Source: Acanthococcus lagerstroemiae (lineage: Eukaryota; Arthropoda; Insecta; Hemiptera; Eriococcidae). From it: 64,000 nt of DNA. Each line of letters starts with the position of its first letter. Within the stretch, counting starts at the first letter, position 1. Shown piece after piece: positions 33,659 to 46,113 of the stretch. The notes beneath the pieces are model-generated. The model was not told the DNA's origin. It made no database searches and saw only the letters and a program-made list of their open reading frames with translations. The position numbers and the translations under genes are program-made. The DNA lies in contig CM063111.1 of the NCBI GenBank assembly GCA_031841125.1, positions 42,234,955 through 42,298,954 of the forward strand, written 5' to 3'.

Positions 33659-33900
33659 TAATACTTTCTACTATTCTTGGTTGCCTCAATTTTCACTTTA
33701 GGATGAAATCGACATTAAAAACTAGTTTAGGGATCTTGAAATCCATATTACTCCTATAGTTATCTTCTTCTATACTCCCTTCTATTCCTGGGTGCCTCAA
33801 TGTTCACTTTAGGATAAAACTGACATTAGAAACTAGTTCAACGATCTTGAAAACCCGAATAATGGTGTCCATACTGCCTCTGCTGTCATTTTCATTTCTC

Positions 33901-34868
33901 ATGTTTTACGATGAAAGAATGACAAATTTTAATGTAGTTTTCCGGCGCCGTATCTCTCTAAATGCAAACGAAGCCGTGGGCTTCGAGCGGCAAATTTTTT
34001 GGAAATGTTGGTAATAATACAATTTTTTTTTCTTTTTTCTTTGACGTAGGGCAGCTAAGTATCTTGATCCGGCATTGTAGTTTTCCAAGACCTCTAGAGT
34101 CTAGATGATAGTCATATTTCCATCGTGGCATTGCGCATATTACTGCATATTTTACCGTTTTCCAGTAACAAAAATGCGAATTTCACCCAAATAAATACAT
34201 ATATGCGCACATTTTCGCTTTCTGATTGTGCATAAAAATTCGCTTCCTACTAATGATATGCCTGTGTCATTTCGTTTCAGTTCTCCAAATGACCAAAATA
34301 ACCGGTAGTCGAGTTAAACAAAAAGCTTTTACTTTTCACCGCTTTTAAATTAACTTAAAACGCCTTAAACCTACACGCTGAGTAGCTACACGTAATCCGT
34401 AATTATAACACGAGGCCGGTTTTGTGTTTTACTGATCTCATCTAATCGTCGTACATTTCCGATGACCAAGTCTTGATTTCAGTTAATTAAGAGATCCGAC
34501 AAATCGGTCCGGAAGTGTGCACCTACATCATTCTCACGTTGAAATAATTCGATAATGAGTTCCAGCAGTAAAAACCTGATTAACGGTACCTTTTTTTCAC
34601 TTTTTCTGGCAGATCGAACCAATCGAATTTCTCTTTAATTGCAAGCCATAGCATTTGTAACTTGACGATAATTTTTACACACTTCCGAAAAAAAAACCGC
34701 TTCTACAGTTCTTAAACTGGTTTCGCGGCGATAAGAATTTACTCCCACCCCCTCACAACCACCAGGAAATTGTGTTCCTTAGATCAATTCTTATGTTATT
34801 CTTCGTTAAGCAAACCGAGAGAGTAGCTCCGTGGCTCGATAATAATAAAAAAAAAAAAGAAATGAAAG
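33901..34868. other. No gene recognised
   Basis: Unassigned AT-rich DNA between the satellite and the R1-like LINE. T- and A-runs near 34024 and 34848. Nothing else is supported. Confidence 0.45.
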
Positions 34869-34869
34869 A

Positions 34870-36924
34870 CCCTCGCCTCAAATACTGTTGGAATGTTATT
34901 TAGAATAACCTCCAACACGTACTCAGAAAAAGCCTCACGCTCAAACAATCAGTAAACAAAAAAAACGATGCCAACTTCCCTTTATCTTCCCACCCTAATA
35001 TTCCTTCCCACCTCTCAAAAAAGACAACAACGAAGATGTAACAGGAGAAAAAGAAAAAATCGAATTAATATGTGAAAAATTATTCCCACAGATCAAAGAC
35101 AACGTACCTAACTACCCAAACATAAGCAAGAGCAACACTAAATTATCAATAGAGTCATATGAACTCAATCACCTTATCAAAAAACTAAATAACAAAAAGG
35201 CAAACGGACCTGACGGCATATCCAACAAAATGATAAAAATACTACACAAAAAACATCCAGATCTACTATTGACCATTTTCAATAAGTACCTTGAGCTCCA
35301 ACATTTCCCTTGCTTCTGGAAAACCTGCAAAATCAAACTACTAAACAAACCGGGAAAAGACCCTACTAAACCAAACTCATATCGTCCTATAGCCCTACTC
35401 CCAAATCTAGGCAAGGTTTATGAAAAAATTATACGTCAACTAATAGAAGAACAGATTAAAACCAAAGAAATGATACACAAAAATCAATACGGATACATTA
35501 AAAAAAAATCAACAGAAACTGCAATAGAGAAATGCATCAACAAAATAGAAAATAATATCACCAAAAAACAAATAAAAATGACCCTGCTAATTAGTTTTGA
35601 CATTAGTGGAGCTTTTGATACAATAAAATGGTCTTCCATAACAAACTGTCTCAGAGAAAATAACTCGGATGACAACTTCATGAACTTAATAAAAAGCTTC
35701 CTAATCGACAGAGAAATAATTTTCTTTGATACCAATAACAACAAGATAATACACCAACAAAAACTAACAGCAGGGGTCCCACAAGGCTCAGCACTGTCTC
35801 CAACAATCTTCAACATTGCAATGGCCAAAGTTCACAAAAAATGCAAAACAGGGAGCAACAACACAGAATTAATAAGCTACGCAGACGACCTCTTGCTAAT
35901 AGCCGGAATCCAGAACGATCAAGACATTGAACAAATAAATTAAACAATCAAGACTATAAACAACACACTAAAACAGTTAGGTCTAAAACTGAATCCACAA
36001 AAAACAAACAGCATCCTAGTAACAAAAAAACATAACAAACAAAACCTAAAACTAGCCATAGGAAAAAAACTAAAACAAGAGAACGAACATATACTTATCA
36101 ATAAAGAAATTAAATATCTAGGTATAATTTTAGATGAGAACCTCAACTTCAACAATCACACTAACTACATATTGGATAAAATCAAAAAATACTATTGCAA
36201 AATAACTGCTCTCTATAACAACACTTTTGGTCTAAAATACACAGACAGGAAAATTCTATACTCCGCACTTTTCAGGTCAATAATAGAGTATGGCTGTAAA
36301 ATTTACTACCCAAAAATAAGTAAAAAAAACAAAAACAAAATCCAGAAAGAGCAAAGAAAAATACTATTAGGAGTCATAGCCGCATACAGAACAGTCTCTT
36401 ACACAGCCACAAACATAATTGCAGGAATATTACCAACTGATCTACAAATACTGAGAAGTAACGAAATCAAAACAATTAAAACATCCCAACTCACTCCAAC
36501 CCAAAAAAAAGAGAGAATAAATGAAACTAAAGTTAAATACATCAATCTCTGGCAAGAAGAATATAACACCTCCGAAAAAGGAAGAAGAACTTATGAACTG
36601 ATACCAAACATTGAAGAAAGACTTAAAAATAAAGAACTAAAACCTAACTTCTACCTCACACAATTCCTAACAGGTCACGGAAACTTTGGCGTATATTTAA
36701 AAAAATTCAAAATCATCGAAGATGACACCTGCATAAACTGCAAAAAAAAACTAACAGACACCCCAGATCACACCTTCTTGACATGTCCCGCTTTCAAAGA
36801 AATTAGAAATAAGCACAAAATTGAAAATATAAGCAAAAACTGGTTTGAAAATCGCAACAGCATACAAATAACAATCGACTATGTAAATGAAATCATGAAA
36901 AAGAAAGAAAAATATATCAATTGA
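34870..36924 (+). pseudogene. R1-like LINE ORF2 (reverse transcriptase to CCHC end)
   Basis: A single frame from about 35000 to TGA 36922-36924 with one in-frame stop, TAA 35941-35943. Seen in order: NNKKANGPDGISNKM, a SYRPIALLPNLGKVYEKII segment, FDISGAFDTIKW (motif A), TAGVPQGSALSPTIFNIAMA (motif B), SYADDLLLIAG (motif C), LGLKLNPQKTN and IKYLGIILDENLNF (motif E region), and a Cys-x2-Cys ... His-x4-Cys end (CINCKKKL ... HTFLTCPAF). These are the features of R1-clade LINEs. Upstream, KDPRLKYCWNVI-like coding in a neighbouring frame (34862 on) indicates a frameshift. No endonuclease domain is present, so the copy is 5' truncated. The sense strand is strikingly A-rich, giving Lys/Asn-heavy protein. 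Confidence 0.93.
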
Positions 36925-36959
36925 AGAACTAGTCTATCCACTGTAATAATCACATACTG

Positions 36960-37308
36960 CCACATATGTAATAGCCAGAGTGACACCAATAGACCTACAA
37001 CTAAAAAAAAAATTAATAGAATAAAAAAAATTGAAGCGGAAGCGAGAACCAGAAAATTTACAGAAAAGCAACTAAATGAGAAAATAAAGGAAGTAAAACA
37101 AGAAACAAATAAAACATGGCAAGAACAATATAGCACAGAGAAGACAGGAAGAAGAACGGCAAAACTGCCTCACATAGAAGAGAGACTAAAAAATAAAAAT
37201 CTAAAATCTAACTATTTCCTAACACAATACCTCACCGGACATGGTAATTTTGCAACACATCTACAGAAATACCAAATAACAGATAACAGTCGTTGGAGGG
37301 TTATGTAA
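36960..37308 (+). pseudogene. Second R1-like C-terminal segment (diverged)
   Basis: This frame reads KIEAEARTRKFTEKQLNEK, then TWQEQYSTEKTGRRTAKL, PHIEERLKNKNLKSNYFLTQ and YLTGHGNFATHLQKYQITD. It parallels, with many substitutions, the 36530-36720 stretch of the preceding ORF2 (LWQEEYNTSEKGRRTYEL and YLTQFLTGHGNF). It breaks off before the Cys-x2-Cys motif at NSRWRVM then stop. So the terminal domain is present twice, the second time without the zinc-binding end. Either two related LINEs are fused or nested here, or one element has a duplicated C-terminal domain. Confidence 0.82.
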
Positions 37309-37556
37309 CGCCAAAAAACAAGAGGGGTGTAAAATGTATACGTACCTACCTACTATAAGCTCGTGCATAAGTGGATTGGTAAATAGATGTACTGTATAGT
37401 ATACACATAAGAACTCAATCAGACCTCACCAGTGCGATAAACTGATTGTAAAAGCACTGGAGAGATCTGTTGTCTGTATGAATATGTTGTGTCAATTAAA
37501 AAAAAATAAAAAAAATAAAAAAAAAAAGTTCAAAAAAAAAAAAAAATATTCCACCA
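37309..37556 (+). mobile_element. LINE 3' UTR and A-rich tail
   Basis: After the last stop the sequence runs to ATGTTGTGTCAATT and then A-rich (AAAAATAAAAAAAATAAA, with a second A-run) to about 37556. This fits the 3' end of a retrotransposed LINE copy. Confidence 0.7.
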
Positions 37557-39156
37557 GTATTGCTTTTTGAGCACTTCATTTGATTATGAGAGGATTAAGG
37601 ATTTAGATACCCGTATTTTTCCAGCTTTCCCTAATTACAATGGAATTTGGATGTACTTAGACTGCTCAGTTTACGAGGTCGCTATACGGGCTTTCGATCG
37701 GTCTGGCCCACCATTAGGAAACAAGGCGATGGGAAATCAAAAATGTAATAAAGTATGCTACATATATGAGTAGCAATCATTTCTAAGGGTTTGAAGGCGA
37801 AGACGGACCGTATGGACTGAGGCTAGCTCTTCGTTCCTCAAACAGTTTCCTTAGTCACCGAATTCGAACCTAAGTTGGCAATAATCGCGAAGTATCCACC
37901 CCTCTCCTTTCTTTTTCTTTTCATGGCCAATTTCGAAGATTTTCATCATTTAAAAAATCTGAACTTCCTATTTCTTTCTAAAAAATGTTGGATCGGTACG
38001 TCATCGCCAAATTCATTTCTGACATTATGTCACTCAAATTCGAAATTTGTCGTAGGGCAAAATAGGGTATCCATTTTGTGACTTTTCTCAAATCCTTCAG
38101 GACTATGTCAAAACGGGTGCCAAGAATTAGAAAAGCCCCCTGAAAATTTCAGCTCGATCGGATGAGAAGAATACGTGCCATAAGCCCCCTCCATCTCTTA
38201 CGGAAAATAACATGATGTTTCGACTTTTTTAACTCTAAGAATATTCGGACACAAATTTTAGACAGGCGCTGCCATAAACTCTAAACATAAGATTATTTAA
38301 TTCCACGATCTGGGTCCATGACTTCAGGGTTAAGCTCCAAACTGAAAGAAGGAGAGTTGAAAAGTGAAACTCGGTGTTGATTTTTGGCTTTTCGAGATCG
38401 TTGATGCCGATTTTGGGGTCAACTTGTTGAGTACGGTGACACTTACCTGACATTTAATTTTGACTTCTGTTCTACAAGAGAAAAGGGTAACATTAGGTGT
38501 AAAAACGCGGCACCCAAAATTAAACAAAAAAAAAAAATTAACGTGATGCCCTGAAAGGATGGAAGTTTAACGTAAGATTTTCCACGAGAAAATCTGCAGT
38601 TTTCGTTTTAAAATTCTAAAAATCGGGTTTGCATAAAAAATAAATAAATAAATAAATAAAAATAAAGTCATATTATTCAAAAATTTCTTTTTTATAACGT
38701 AACAATAGACTTTATCCAAAGAAAAATGCTAAAAAATTCTTTTAGAGTGCACAGGTGATTCCAAAATGGATAATTTATGAGTTGTTTAATCAATCTATAC
38801 GTTCCTGCCAACAGAACCCAATTAAAAATATACGTAATAATTTGTTTTTATGGTTTTCGGACACGCTGAATTTATTCTGAAGGTCTTTGGGATGCACCTC
38901 ACCCCTGGTGGATCCGCGGGGGAATTAGAGTAAGTAGCTCCATGAATACCAACACTAACATTTCTTGAGACGCAGAGTTCATTTTTAAGGTCGTTTCAGC
39001 AGAAAATCCCACCCATTCAGGTCCATTGGAGCTAATTTGAAATTTTGAAAGTTATTATGCACATCAATGACATTGAAAGTGGGATTTCTTGAGTAATGAG
39101 AGCTCCAACTTAACCTCCTGAAGATCTTTCTAATTAGGAGTGTTCGAAGGGTTATA
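37557..39156. other. No gene; (TAAA)n microsatellite at 38638-38666
   Basis: Unassigned DNA. A short TAAA repeat lies at 38638-38666. Segment 38070-38210 (TTTCAGCTCGATCGGATGAG, then CCATAAGCCCCCTCC) resembles pieces near 18700 and 62830, so it is probably an old dispersed repeat. Confidence 0.45.
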
Positions 39157-39164
39157 GTAACAAT

Positions 39165-39314
39165 CGGGGGCGGATTCAGAAAAGAATTTCAGGGGGGTTT
39201 TACAATATGATTCTTGCAGAAATATTTGAAAAGTAATACAGGTTGGCAGGTGAGAATGTAATGTGCGATTCAAAAAAAAAATCGGGGGGGGGGACCACTC
39301 TGGATCCACCCCTG
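39165..39314. mobile_element. hAT MITE with perfect 8-bp TSD
   Basis: The left end CGGGGGCGGATTCAGA and right end TCTGGATCCACCCCTG are inverted. The target duplication GTAACAAT is at 39157-39164 and 39315-39322. The interior has G-rich runs (GGGGGGGGG), as in many arthropod hAT MITEs with GGGGCGGATCCAG-like ends. Confidence 0.9.
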
Positions 39315-39420
39315 GTAACAATTTTGTGAAGAAAAAATCTCAAAACTTAAAATATTCAAGAAAGTAGAAAATTAACACTGTTTGACACTATAGATTTTCA
39401 ACTAACTGCAACACGAAAAT

Positions 39421-39790
39421 TTAAGGGGTGGGAATCGTGTACATCACTGATGCATACACATGTTCCTCTTTCTGAGGATCTGTTACAGTTAGGTAGCTGA
39501 ACTTTGGCACACATATTTAGCAAACCTTTTGCTAAAATTGGACGAGAGATACTTCAATTTTGTCAATTTTTATTTGAGTTACAAATTTTATTTTGAGAGA
39601 ACCCCGGGGTCTTCAAAATAAAATTTGTAACTTAAATAAAAACTGACAAAATTGAAATATCTCTCGTCCAATTTTAGCAAAAAGTTTACCAAATATGTGT
39701 GCCAAAGTTCAGCTTCCTAACTATAACAGATTCTCAGAAAGAGGAACATGTGTATGCATTAGTGATATATACGATTTCCCACCCCCTTAA
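39421..39790. repeat. ~370-bp near-perfect inverted repeat (long hairpin)
   Basis: The left arm (39421-39604) starts TTAAGGGGTGGGAATCGTG and the right arm (39608-39790) ends CGATTTCCCACCCCCTTAA. Each arm is about 183 bp and the loop is only a few bases at CCCCGGGG. Most positions pair, for instance ATTGGACGAGAGATA with TATCTCTCGTCCAAT. No TSD or TIR family was recognised. If transcribed it would fold into a long dsRNA. Confidence 0.9.
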
Positions 39791-39799
39791 TCCGATTTG

Positions 39800-41640
39800 T
39801 GAAAAACTGCTACAACTGCGCCCACCATTGGGTGAATTTCTGATAGGTGAAAACTTTGGGGTCGGTGGGCGGGTAGTTGATCGAGTGGAGATCTGCAATG
39901 TCCAGAAATAATTTCGAAGAGGCAGACGAGCTAAACAATCACATATATGGGGGCAATAAATAAAGGGTGGGTAGGTCCGGCTGGAAGGTTTTCGCAGGTA
40001 ATTTTCAAAACAAATGGGAGTTAATGGTTCAATCTCAAAACAAAATCACGGAGCAACCTCGTAATTCGTTTATGACCAGGTTTCAATTTCTGCGATGCGT
40101 TTCTAAACATAGATTGAACATAAGCCTTCACTAATTACAAAACTTTTTATCAAGGGAACTGTGGAGAAAAATTTAATCCATCATAAGTGATTGAAAAATA
40201 TTGAGGTACGAAGAAAGCCAAGTATGCATTTAGAAAATAGTCAATTAGAAAAGGTATCATTACAGTAAAATTTTTATGAAATCCAGCTCACTAGTTTTTT
40301 CACGTATATTGAAAAAATTCCTCGGCACGTAAGACGCAACCACGTCGAACGAATTTCGAAAATGGCGAGTTTCCTTATTTGATCTCCCCGAGAGTATCGC
40401 AAATCGAATGAAATGAAATGTGCAGGCATTTTCTCGACTAAAAATCAACGGCCGGGCAAAAAACTACACCGATAATGGTTGCCAGTAAAATAAGTTACAT
40501 TCATATCAATTGAAATCTAATTTTAACGAGAAACTATACCTCCAGATAAGTGAATACATAGGAAACTTTGCAAAACTTTGGCTGTCATTCAAAAATGCAT
40601 TCCGATACTCGCACATTTTTTGTCGGCCTATAGGCTTACACAAATCGGCTACATAGTATACTTGGGCGCGCATAACTCCAACCGAGGTTGATATCCAAAA
40701 GACTCTTATTACTTTCTAGTGGCTTCTCGACTTCGCGCTGCTCAACTCGACTATTTTCTGATGGTGTTGAAAGAAGAAAGATACTACAATCTAAAACAAC
40801 TATGATGGTTTTAGAAACCGTCTCGAGAGGAAATAATTTTCAGAGAAAATATAGCGCAGTAAAAACGTGTAATCAACGTAGAAACGATTCTAGCTAGCAC
40901 TGTACATATTTTAGCTGCGAAGTGTTTCCATATGGTCCATTATACGGAATTTCGAAGCATAAAACAGCATCACGCAGCATAGTTTTACGTAAGTTTCTAT
41001 ACTTTCTGCTCACAATGCGTGATTATTTACGACTTTGGTGTCGACGTTTACACAGAATTTTGTTATCGATTTATCGGTTGTTATTAACTAACGTGCGCGA
41101 GTAAAATCTGTGACCACGTCTGATAAGTCAACGTCAACAGTGAATCACAACAGTCCCGATATTCGGGCGAATTTTCAGGGCTTAAATTTGGGGACTTGCC
41201 ACCGGAAATGAAATGATGACGGGAGCTTCATTATCGGTCACAGTATAGCTGATAGATCACTGATGCCAAACCTCATTGGAATTATATTCTTCATAGTGAG
41301 TGCCATCTCCAAAACGCAGTAAATGCATACTTCTGAACTACTGAAGAAGCACAAAAACTTTTAAATATCACCATTTTGATAATTTCCCTTCAATTTTTGG
41401 CGAGAGCTTGACCTTAATAGATACGACCGAGAAATTTCAGTTTCGAACTGAAATATGAATCCAGTCGCAATCTTGAAATAGCCACCGTCAGAGTCCTCCT
41501 AGGACATATACGGACAAACCCTGAATATATCTAACAGCGAACCCTGTACGCCAATCAGAAATAGGGTATAGTCGACTACGACATTAAGTCCTGTAATAAG
41601 AAAAAAATTCCCGAAAATGTAGGCTAAAGAAAACAGCAAA
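39800..41640. other. No gene recognised
   Basis: Unassigned DNA. Frames near 40688-41104 overlap in several registers without motif. A short VRVLLGHIRTNPEY-like peptide near 41488-41530 hints at a tiny LINE or retroelement fragment but is too short to call. Confidence 0.4.
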
Positions 41641-41650
41641 CAATGTACAA

Positions 41651-42035
41651 TACAAGCTCAATTATTTCAACTTCGGATTATTTCAACCCAAAAGCTCTCA
41701 TTATTTCAGCTTCCAATTATTTCAATTCTCCCTATTATGTCTCACTCTTGAACGTGCATACAATAATTAGGAGAATAGCCCTTCTTTTCTCCTCCCACTG
41801 GCCTTCCAGCCCGGAAATATTTAGTACTATATATTGTACTGTACTATGTAACTTTTAGTAAAAATTTGAAAATAAAAAGACATTCGTTTTTTGGCGTACA
41901 AAATGTAATGCCTGCCAGCTACTTTTCAACAGTTTACTGTACAAGTTAAAAACAAAGGGGGAAACACTGTATTATTTCAACTTCTAGTTATTTCAACCAC
42001 CCCATTCCCTAATTGGCTGAAATAATCAAGCTTGT
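41651..42035. mobile_element. MITE with ATTATTTCAAC subterminal repeats
   Basis: TACAAGCTCAATTATTTCAAC at left pairs with TGAAATAATCAAGCTTGT at right. ATTATTTCAAC or its variant occurs at least five times within the ends (for example 41662, 41677, 41971). About 385 bp, non-coding. Confidence 0.75.
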
Positions 42036-42097
42036 GTTTTGGAAATGAGCGTTTTCATTAACAAATCGTATTGTGATAACACGGAAAGGAAAAATAT

Positions 42098-42553
42098 GTA
42101 CGTCTCCATCGAAATCAAAAGGGCCCATTTTGTTATTCAGTTTTGGCTGTAGTCGTTTTTCTCAATTTTGACCAAACCAAAAAAATCGATTTCAGAGTTT
42201 TTAGCGGTTTGGATAGTTGAATCCCCGTTCTTTCAGCTCCACTCTGCCGTTTTTCGAGATCTCACTCCGTTCCAGCTCCAGAGTATAAAATGCATAAAAA
42301 CAGTAATAGTCCAAATTGTTGATTCCGGGTTTTTTCTCGAAGGCAGTTTTCACTCTTGATCACTTTACGAATTTTCAAACGCGCTTTTCTCAAAATACAG
42401 CTTTTCCGTGCCCCAACTTCAAAAATCCGAAAAATATATCTTTCTGTACACCTACAGAGCTGTTTAAGGTCTCATTAAAAGGCAATTTCGTCTAGTATAA
42501 TCCCTCCGCCTAATTTCATACCCATAAAATAGGCCCTTTCGATAGAGACGTAC
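42098..42553. mobile_element. MITE with GTACGTCTCNATCGAAA ends
   Basis: GTACGTCTCCATCGAAA, then AAGGGCCCATTTTGT, at left; the inverse AAATAGGCCCTTTCGATA then GAGACGTAC at right. TIRs of about 38 bp enclose 456 bp without a gene. Target duplication is unclear. Confidence 0.78.
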
Positions 42554-42559
42554 ACAAAT

Positions 42560-45500
42560 TATTTTTTTGCAATTCGACCACCGTATACTAATGAGTAGGT
42601 GTTCCATCCAAATTCGAAAGAAAAAAATGCACTTTGACATTTGGTGTAAAAAACGTCTAAGGTAAATTCTCAGTTCTGAGATACGTCGTGAGATCCCTAT
42701 TTGTCCGCAGTGGAAGGTCTTCACACCGCTCAAGCGGTAGATTAAAAAGGCCGATAACTAGTCCACAATTTTTAAAGTTTATTTTAACTTCTTGAAAAAT
42801 TAAATACTTCTAATATATTTTTTGATTTCGTCGATATTATTGATATTTTTTAAATATTTCTATTAGTTTCCGGTTCCCGATATTTTTTTATTTTATTATT
42901 TTAATGATTGTAAGTAATATAAAGTCAATATTTTATTTCCACAAAAAAAAAAAAAAAATAGAAACGTTTCATATAAACACTGTTTTTCACGAGTTTTAAA
43001 CACTTATGGTTTTAAAAGACCAGCCTTGATAGACACACCTCCTTTCTTTTTAATTTCCTTGTTTATGATTAGTGGCATTGCAAAGCAGTATTTCTACTTA
43101 TGAAGATCTAAATTATTACAAAATAGAAAAATGAGAAAAATCGGATGAAAGGGGCAAGAAGAGTACTAGAGAAGTATTCGAAAATGACAGACCACGGTGT
43201 TCCTATCTTCTTCCAAGGTCAATCAAAGTTTACAAAAAAATGAACTTCAAATTTCAGCTCATACCAGAAGTGAATTGGTTGGAACTAAATGGGGTCAAGT
43301 CCAAAAATCGCACTTTTCAAGAAGCGAAAAAAACTGTTTTATTCGAAAATTGGAAAATCGTGGAATACGTCCTTCAGGGTGATGGTAGAGGGTCACATGA
43401 GACAACTTCTAAGCCCGCTCCCGTCGAATAAAATTTGGATGGACCTGAGCTGGGAGGGGGACTCAAAATTTTTTAAACTTAACCTCTCTTGGTTCTGAAC
43501 GATTTTTTTTTTGTAGTTTTACGACTCGAAATTGCCCCCACCCCTTTTGTACCCAGACATAAAGGGGTCACTTTAGTCTTGGTACCATTCCAATCGAGCA
43601 AAATCCCTGCTTGTAAGAAAAAAAAGTTCTGAAATGGAATTAAGCTCCGTTTGGTTCTGAATGAAAGAAAGCGATGTTGCCAAAAAGCACTTTCCCAGCT
43701 GTTTCACGAAATTTCGACCACACCAGCAGACCCGCGATACTTCGATACCCCATAATCCGTGAAAAAAGCAAAAACGACAAAAGTGGACTTCCTCCTTTTG
43801 TAGTTATAACCAATTCAAGTGTAAACTGATAAGGTCCTTTTTACATTACCTTTACAATAAAAAAGGACTTAAATCATTTTCATCAAAATCGGTCATTTCT
43901 TCCATCAGTTTACATATCCTTTCCGGAATTTGAGGCTGTAAATTCTTATTATTCATCATTTAATTAGTTATTAATTATACATGGATCCAGCCATGTCATA
44001 ATGAGCACCATAGACCTTTTTAAAAATGTATTGTGGATAGTCGAGCTTGACCTCTCAGTATGGAACATCCAACTATTTCACAAAAAAGAAAAAATGATAG
44101 CCAATCAATTAACCTGGATAGTGACTTTTAAAACTTAGAAGATTTCAACAGGATTGAAAATATAGTAGAGTTTATACGAATAAAAATGCAACCCTTCTGG
44201 AAAAAAAACAACTTGAAACTTGATTTTTTCCCTATAAAATGTGATGCAAAAAATTTTGCACTGCTCTACCCTCGAGGAACAAAAATCGTTTGAGGTTCGT
44301 GAAAGGTTCTAGTGACAAACCATTCGCACCAATTTTCCCTTTTTTTGTTCTTTCTCGTAAAGCATGATGTATACTTCAAAAGTATTCCTAACGAAAAATA
44401 CTACGCCAAATTTATCCAGGTGCCAAAAATTTGACCAAATATAGACGTAGGTATTTCTGGAACTGTAAATTCCAAATTTTTGATGATTTTTGAAACCCCC
44501 TCCCCCCACACAACAAATTGTAAACTACAAAATATGATTCAGGATACACAGATACTCACAAGGACTTTGCGTATAATACGTAGATTATGTCTCGAGAAAT
44601 AATGAAAAATCGACGGTGTATTTTGAAAGTAGCCATTTTTGAAAAACAGAAAACTTCAGACTGAGTGAATATTATTCTGAACGGGGATACATTGAGGTCT
44701 TCTCTGTCAGTTCGATCAAAATCAAAAGAGAAAGCGCCATTTTTCGGTCGAACTGACACGGAATGACCCCTACATAGCTTCGTTTCGGCTCCAAAACCGG
44801 AACACTTTGCGGAGTTTCTGATAAAATATGCGAATAATAATATTTTCGCTTTTCTAACTGCAGCAGTGACAACACGGTCTGGAATTCTCCTAAAACGAAA
44901 CCATCTTAAACTAGAATATCCCGTTCCGGTACACGAAAAATTTGTTCATCGAACTAGTCCTCCACCACCGACGCATAAAATTAAGAGGAACCAATTCTAA
45001 ACATGATATTACAGACATAACAAACGCCCCGTATACAGAAGCAATTCTGAAAATAGACCAACATCGAACCCCAATTTCACGACTTCCCGAAGTAAATGTC
45101 CACAACCTGTAAAAAATGTATATGTGAGTACGTTCGACGTCGTGCTTGTCTCATACGTTTCAGCAAGCTTGGGTAACAAATCGCTCCAACCTGTTTTCAG
45201 TATTTGACTTACAATACATTTACATTAGCTCACCAGCACTCCAAATCACGTATCAACTTATGATAACTGAGAACTGAAAAAAAAAAATAATAGAAAATTG
45301 ACGTCATGCCATCCAACTGGTACAAAGCAAATTAGTTCATCACTCGGGAAATAAATTCGAGTGGCACGTTCGCACAACACGACAATACACTTCCAGAAAA
45401 GTGAGCTAACTGAGCTGAGTAATACTTCGGTAAACCATAAAACTTGGCCGATCAAGACTTCCCGGGAGGGTTAGGAATCTGTTACATCCTCTAACAACAC

Positions 45501-45960
45501 CCTTAAAATATCGCTTCACGAATGACTTTTACGAGGACACTTTTCTCTGCAAAATACCGTAACGCCCACTAGAATAATAGCCTACCAACAACAGCTTAGT
45601 TACATCACCACTACCCCCTCCCCTATCATTTCAGACACCCAACAATACTTGAGGAGCGCATTTCATAGCACACATTATACATGTACAAAAGGCAGACCTG
45701 AGCTCTGACTTGGGGTCCTCAAAAGTACGCGCGACTAGAGGGATTACAAGTTGATTACTTTAAAAAAAGGATGCCTCAAATAATAATCATTCTTTCGATA
45801 GTTACGTGTAAAATTTTACTTCAGCAGCTAACCTTCAAGTACGATAAAAATTATAAATATTCTAACGAGGATTCTTCTTCTTCTTCTTCTTCAGCAAAAG
45901 CCGAATAATGGGGTGCCCCATAAAGATTCGAATAAAAAACAACCACAAGAACGAGTCTAA
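42560..45960. other. No gene recognised; (TTC)7 at 45872-45892
   Basis: Mostly AT-rich, with a poly(A) run near 42942 and frames under 75 codons. A TTC microsatellite lies at 45872-45892. Nothing convincing as a gene. Confidence 0.45.
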
Positions 45961-45964
45961 CAGG

Positions 45965-46113
45965 CAGTGGCGTAGCCAGCCTACTTTCCGAGGGGGCTGT
46001 CTGGTCTAGCCCAAAGCGGGTGAGGGTGTTAGAAGGGGTTCTATAATTATAAAAATCACTATTTTACGAAGTCGCAAGGAGGTCCAGACCCCCTCCTATG
46101 ATAAACCACTGCT
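45965..46113. mobile_element. Probable hAT MITE, CAGTGGCGTAGCCAG end
   Basis: The left end CAGTGGCGTAGCCAG is identical to that of the MITE at 51112. The right end is a degenerate inverse, ATAAACCACTG. The flanks CTAACAGG and CTAATAGA match at 6 of 8 positions. GTCCAGACCCCCTCC inside resembles the G/C-rich core of related elements. Confidence 0.6.

Larger units (their letters stand above)
30660..33900. repeat. ~113-bp satellite array split by a LINE
   Basis: Units carry GATGAAACTGACATTAG and AACTAGTTCAGNGATCTTG, with TGCCTCAATTTTCACTTTAG at the junction. Starts fall near 30677, 30787, 30897, 31023, 31096, 31207, 31320 and 31436, so spacing is mostly 110-116 bp with one short unit of about 73 bp. 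The array is interrupted from about 31509 to 33658 by the RTE LINE and resumes with units near 33697 and 33815. It is non-coding. Confidence 0.93.

Noticed and set aside
34870..37556. R1 insertion in 28S rDNA
   Set aside because: No rRNA sequence flanks the LINE; only the protein type is R1-like.
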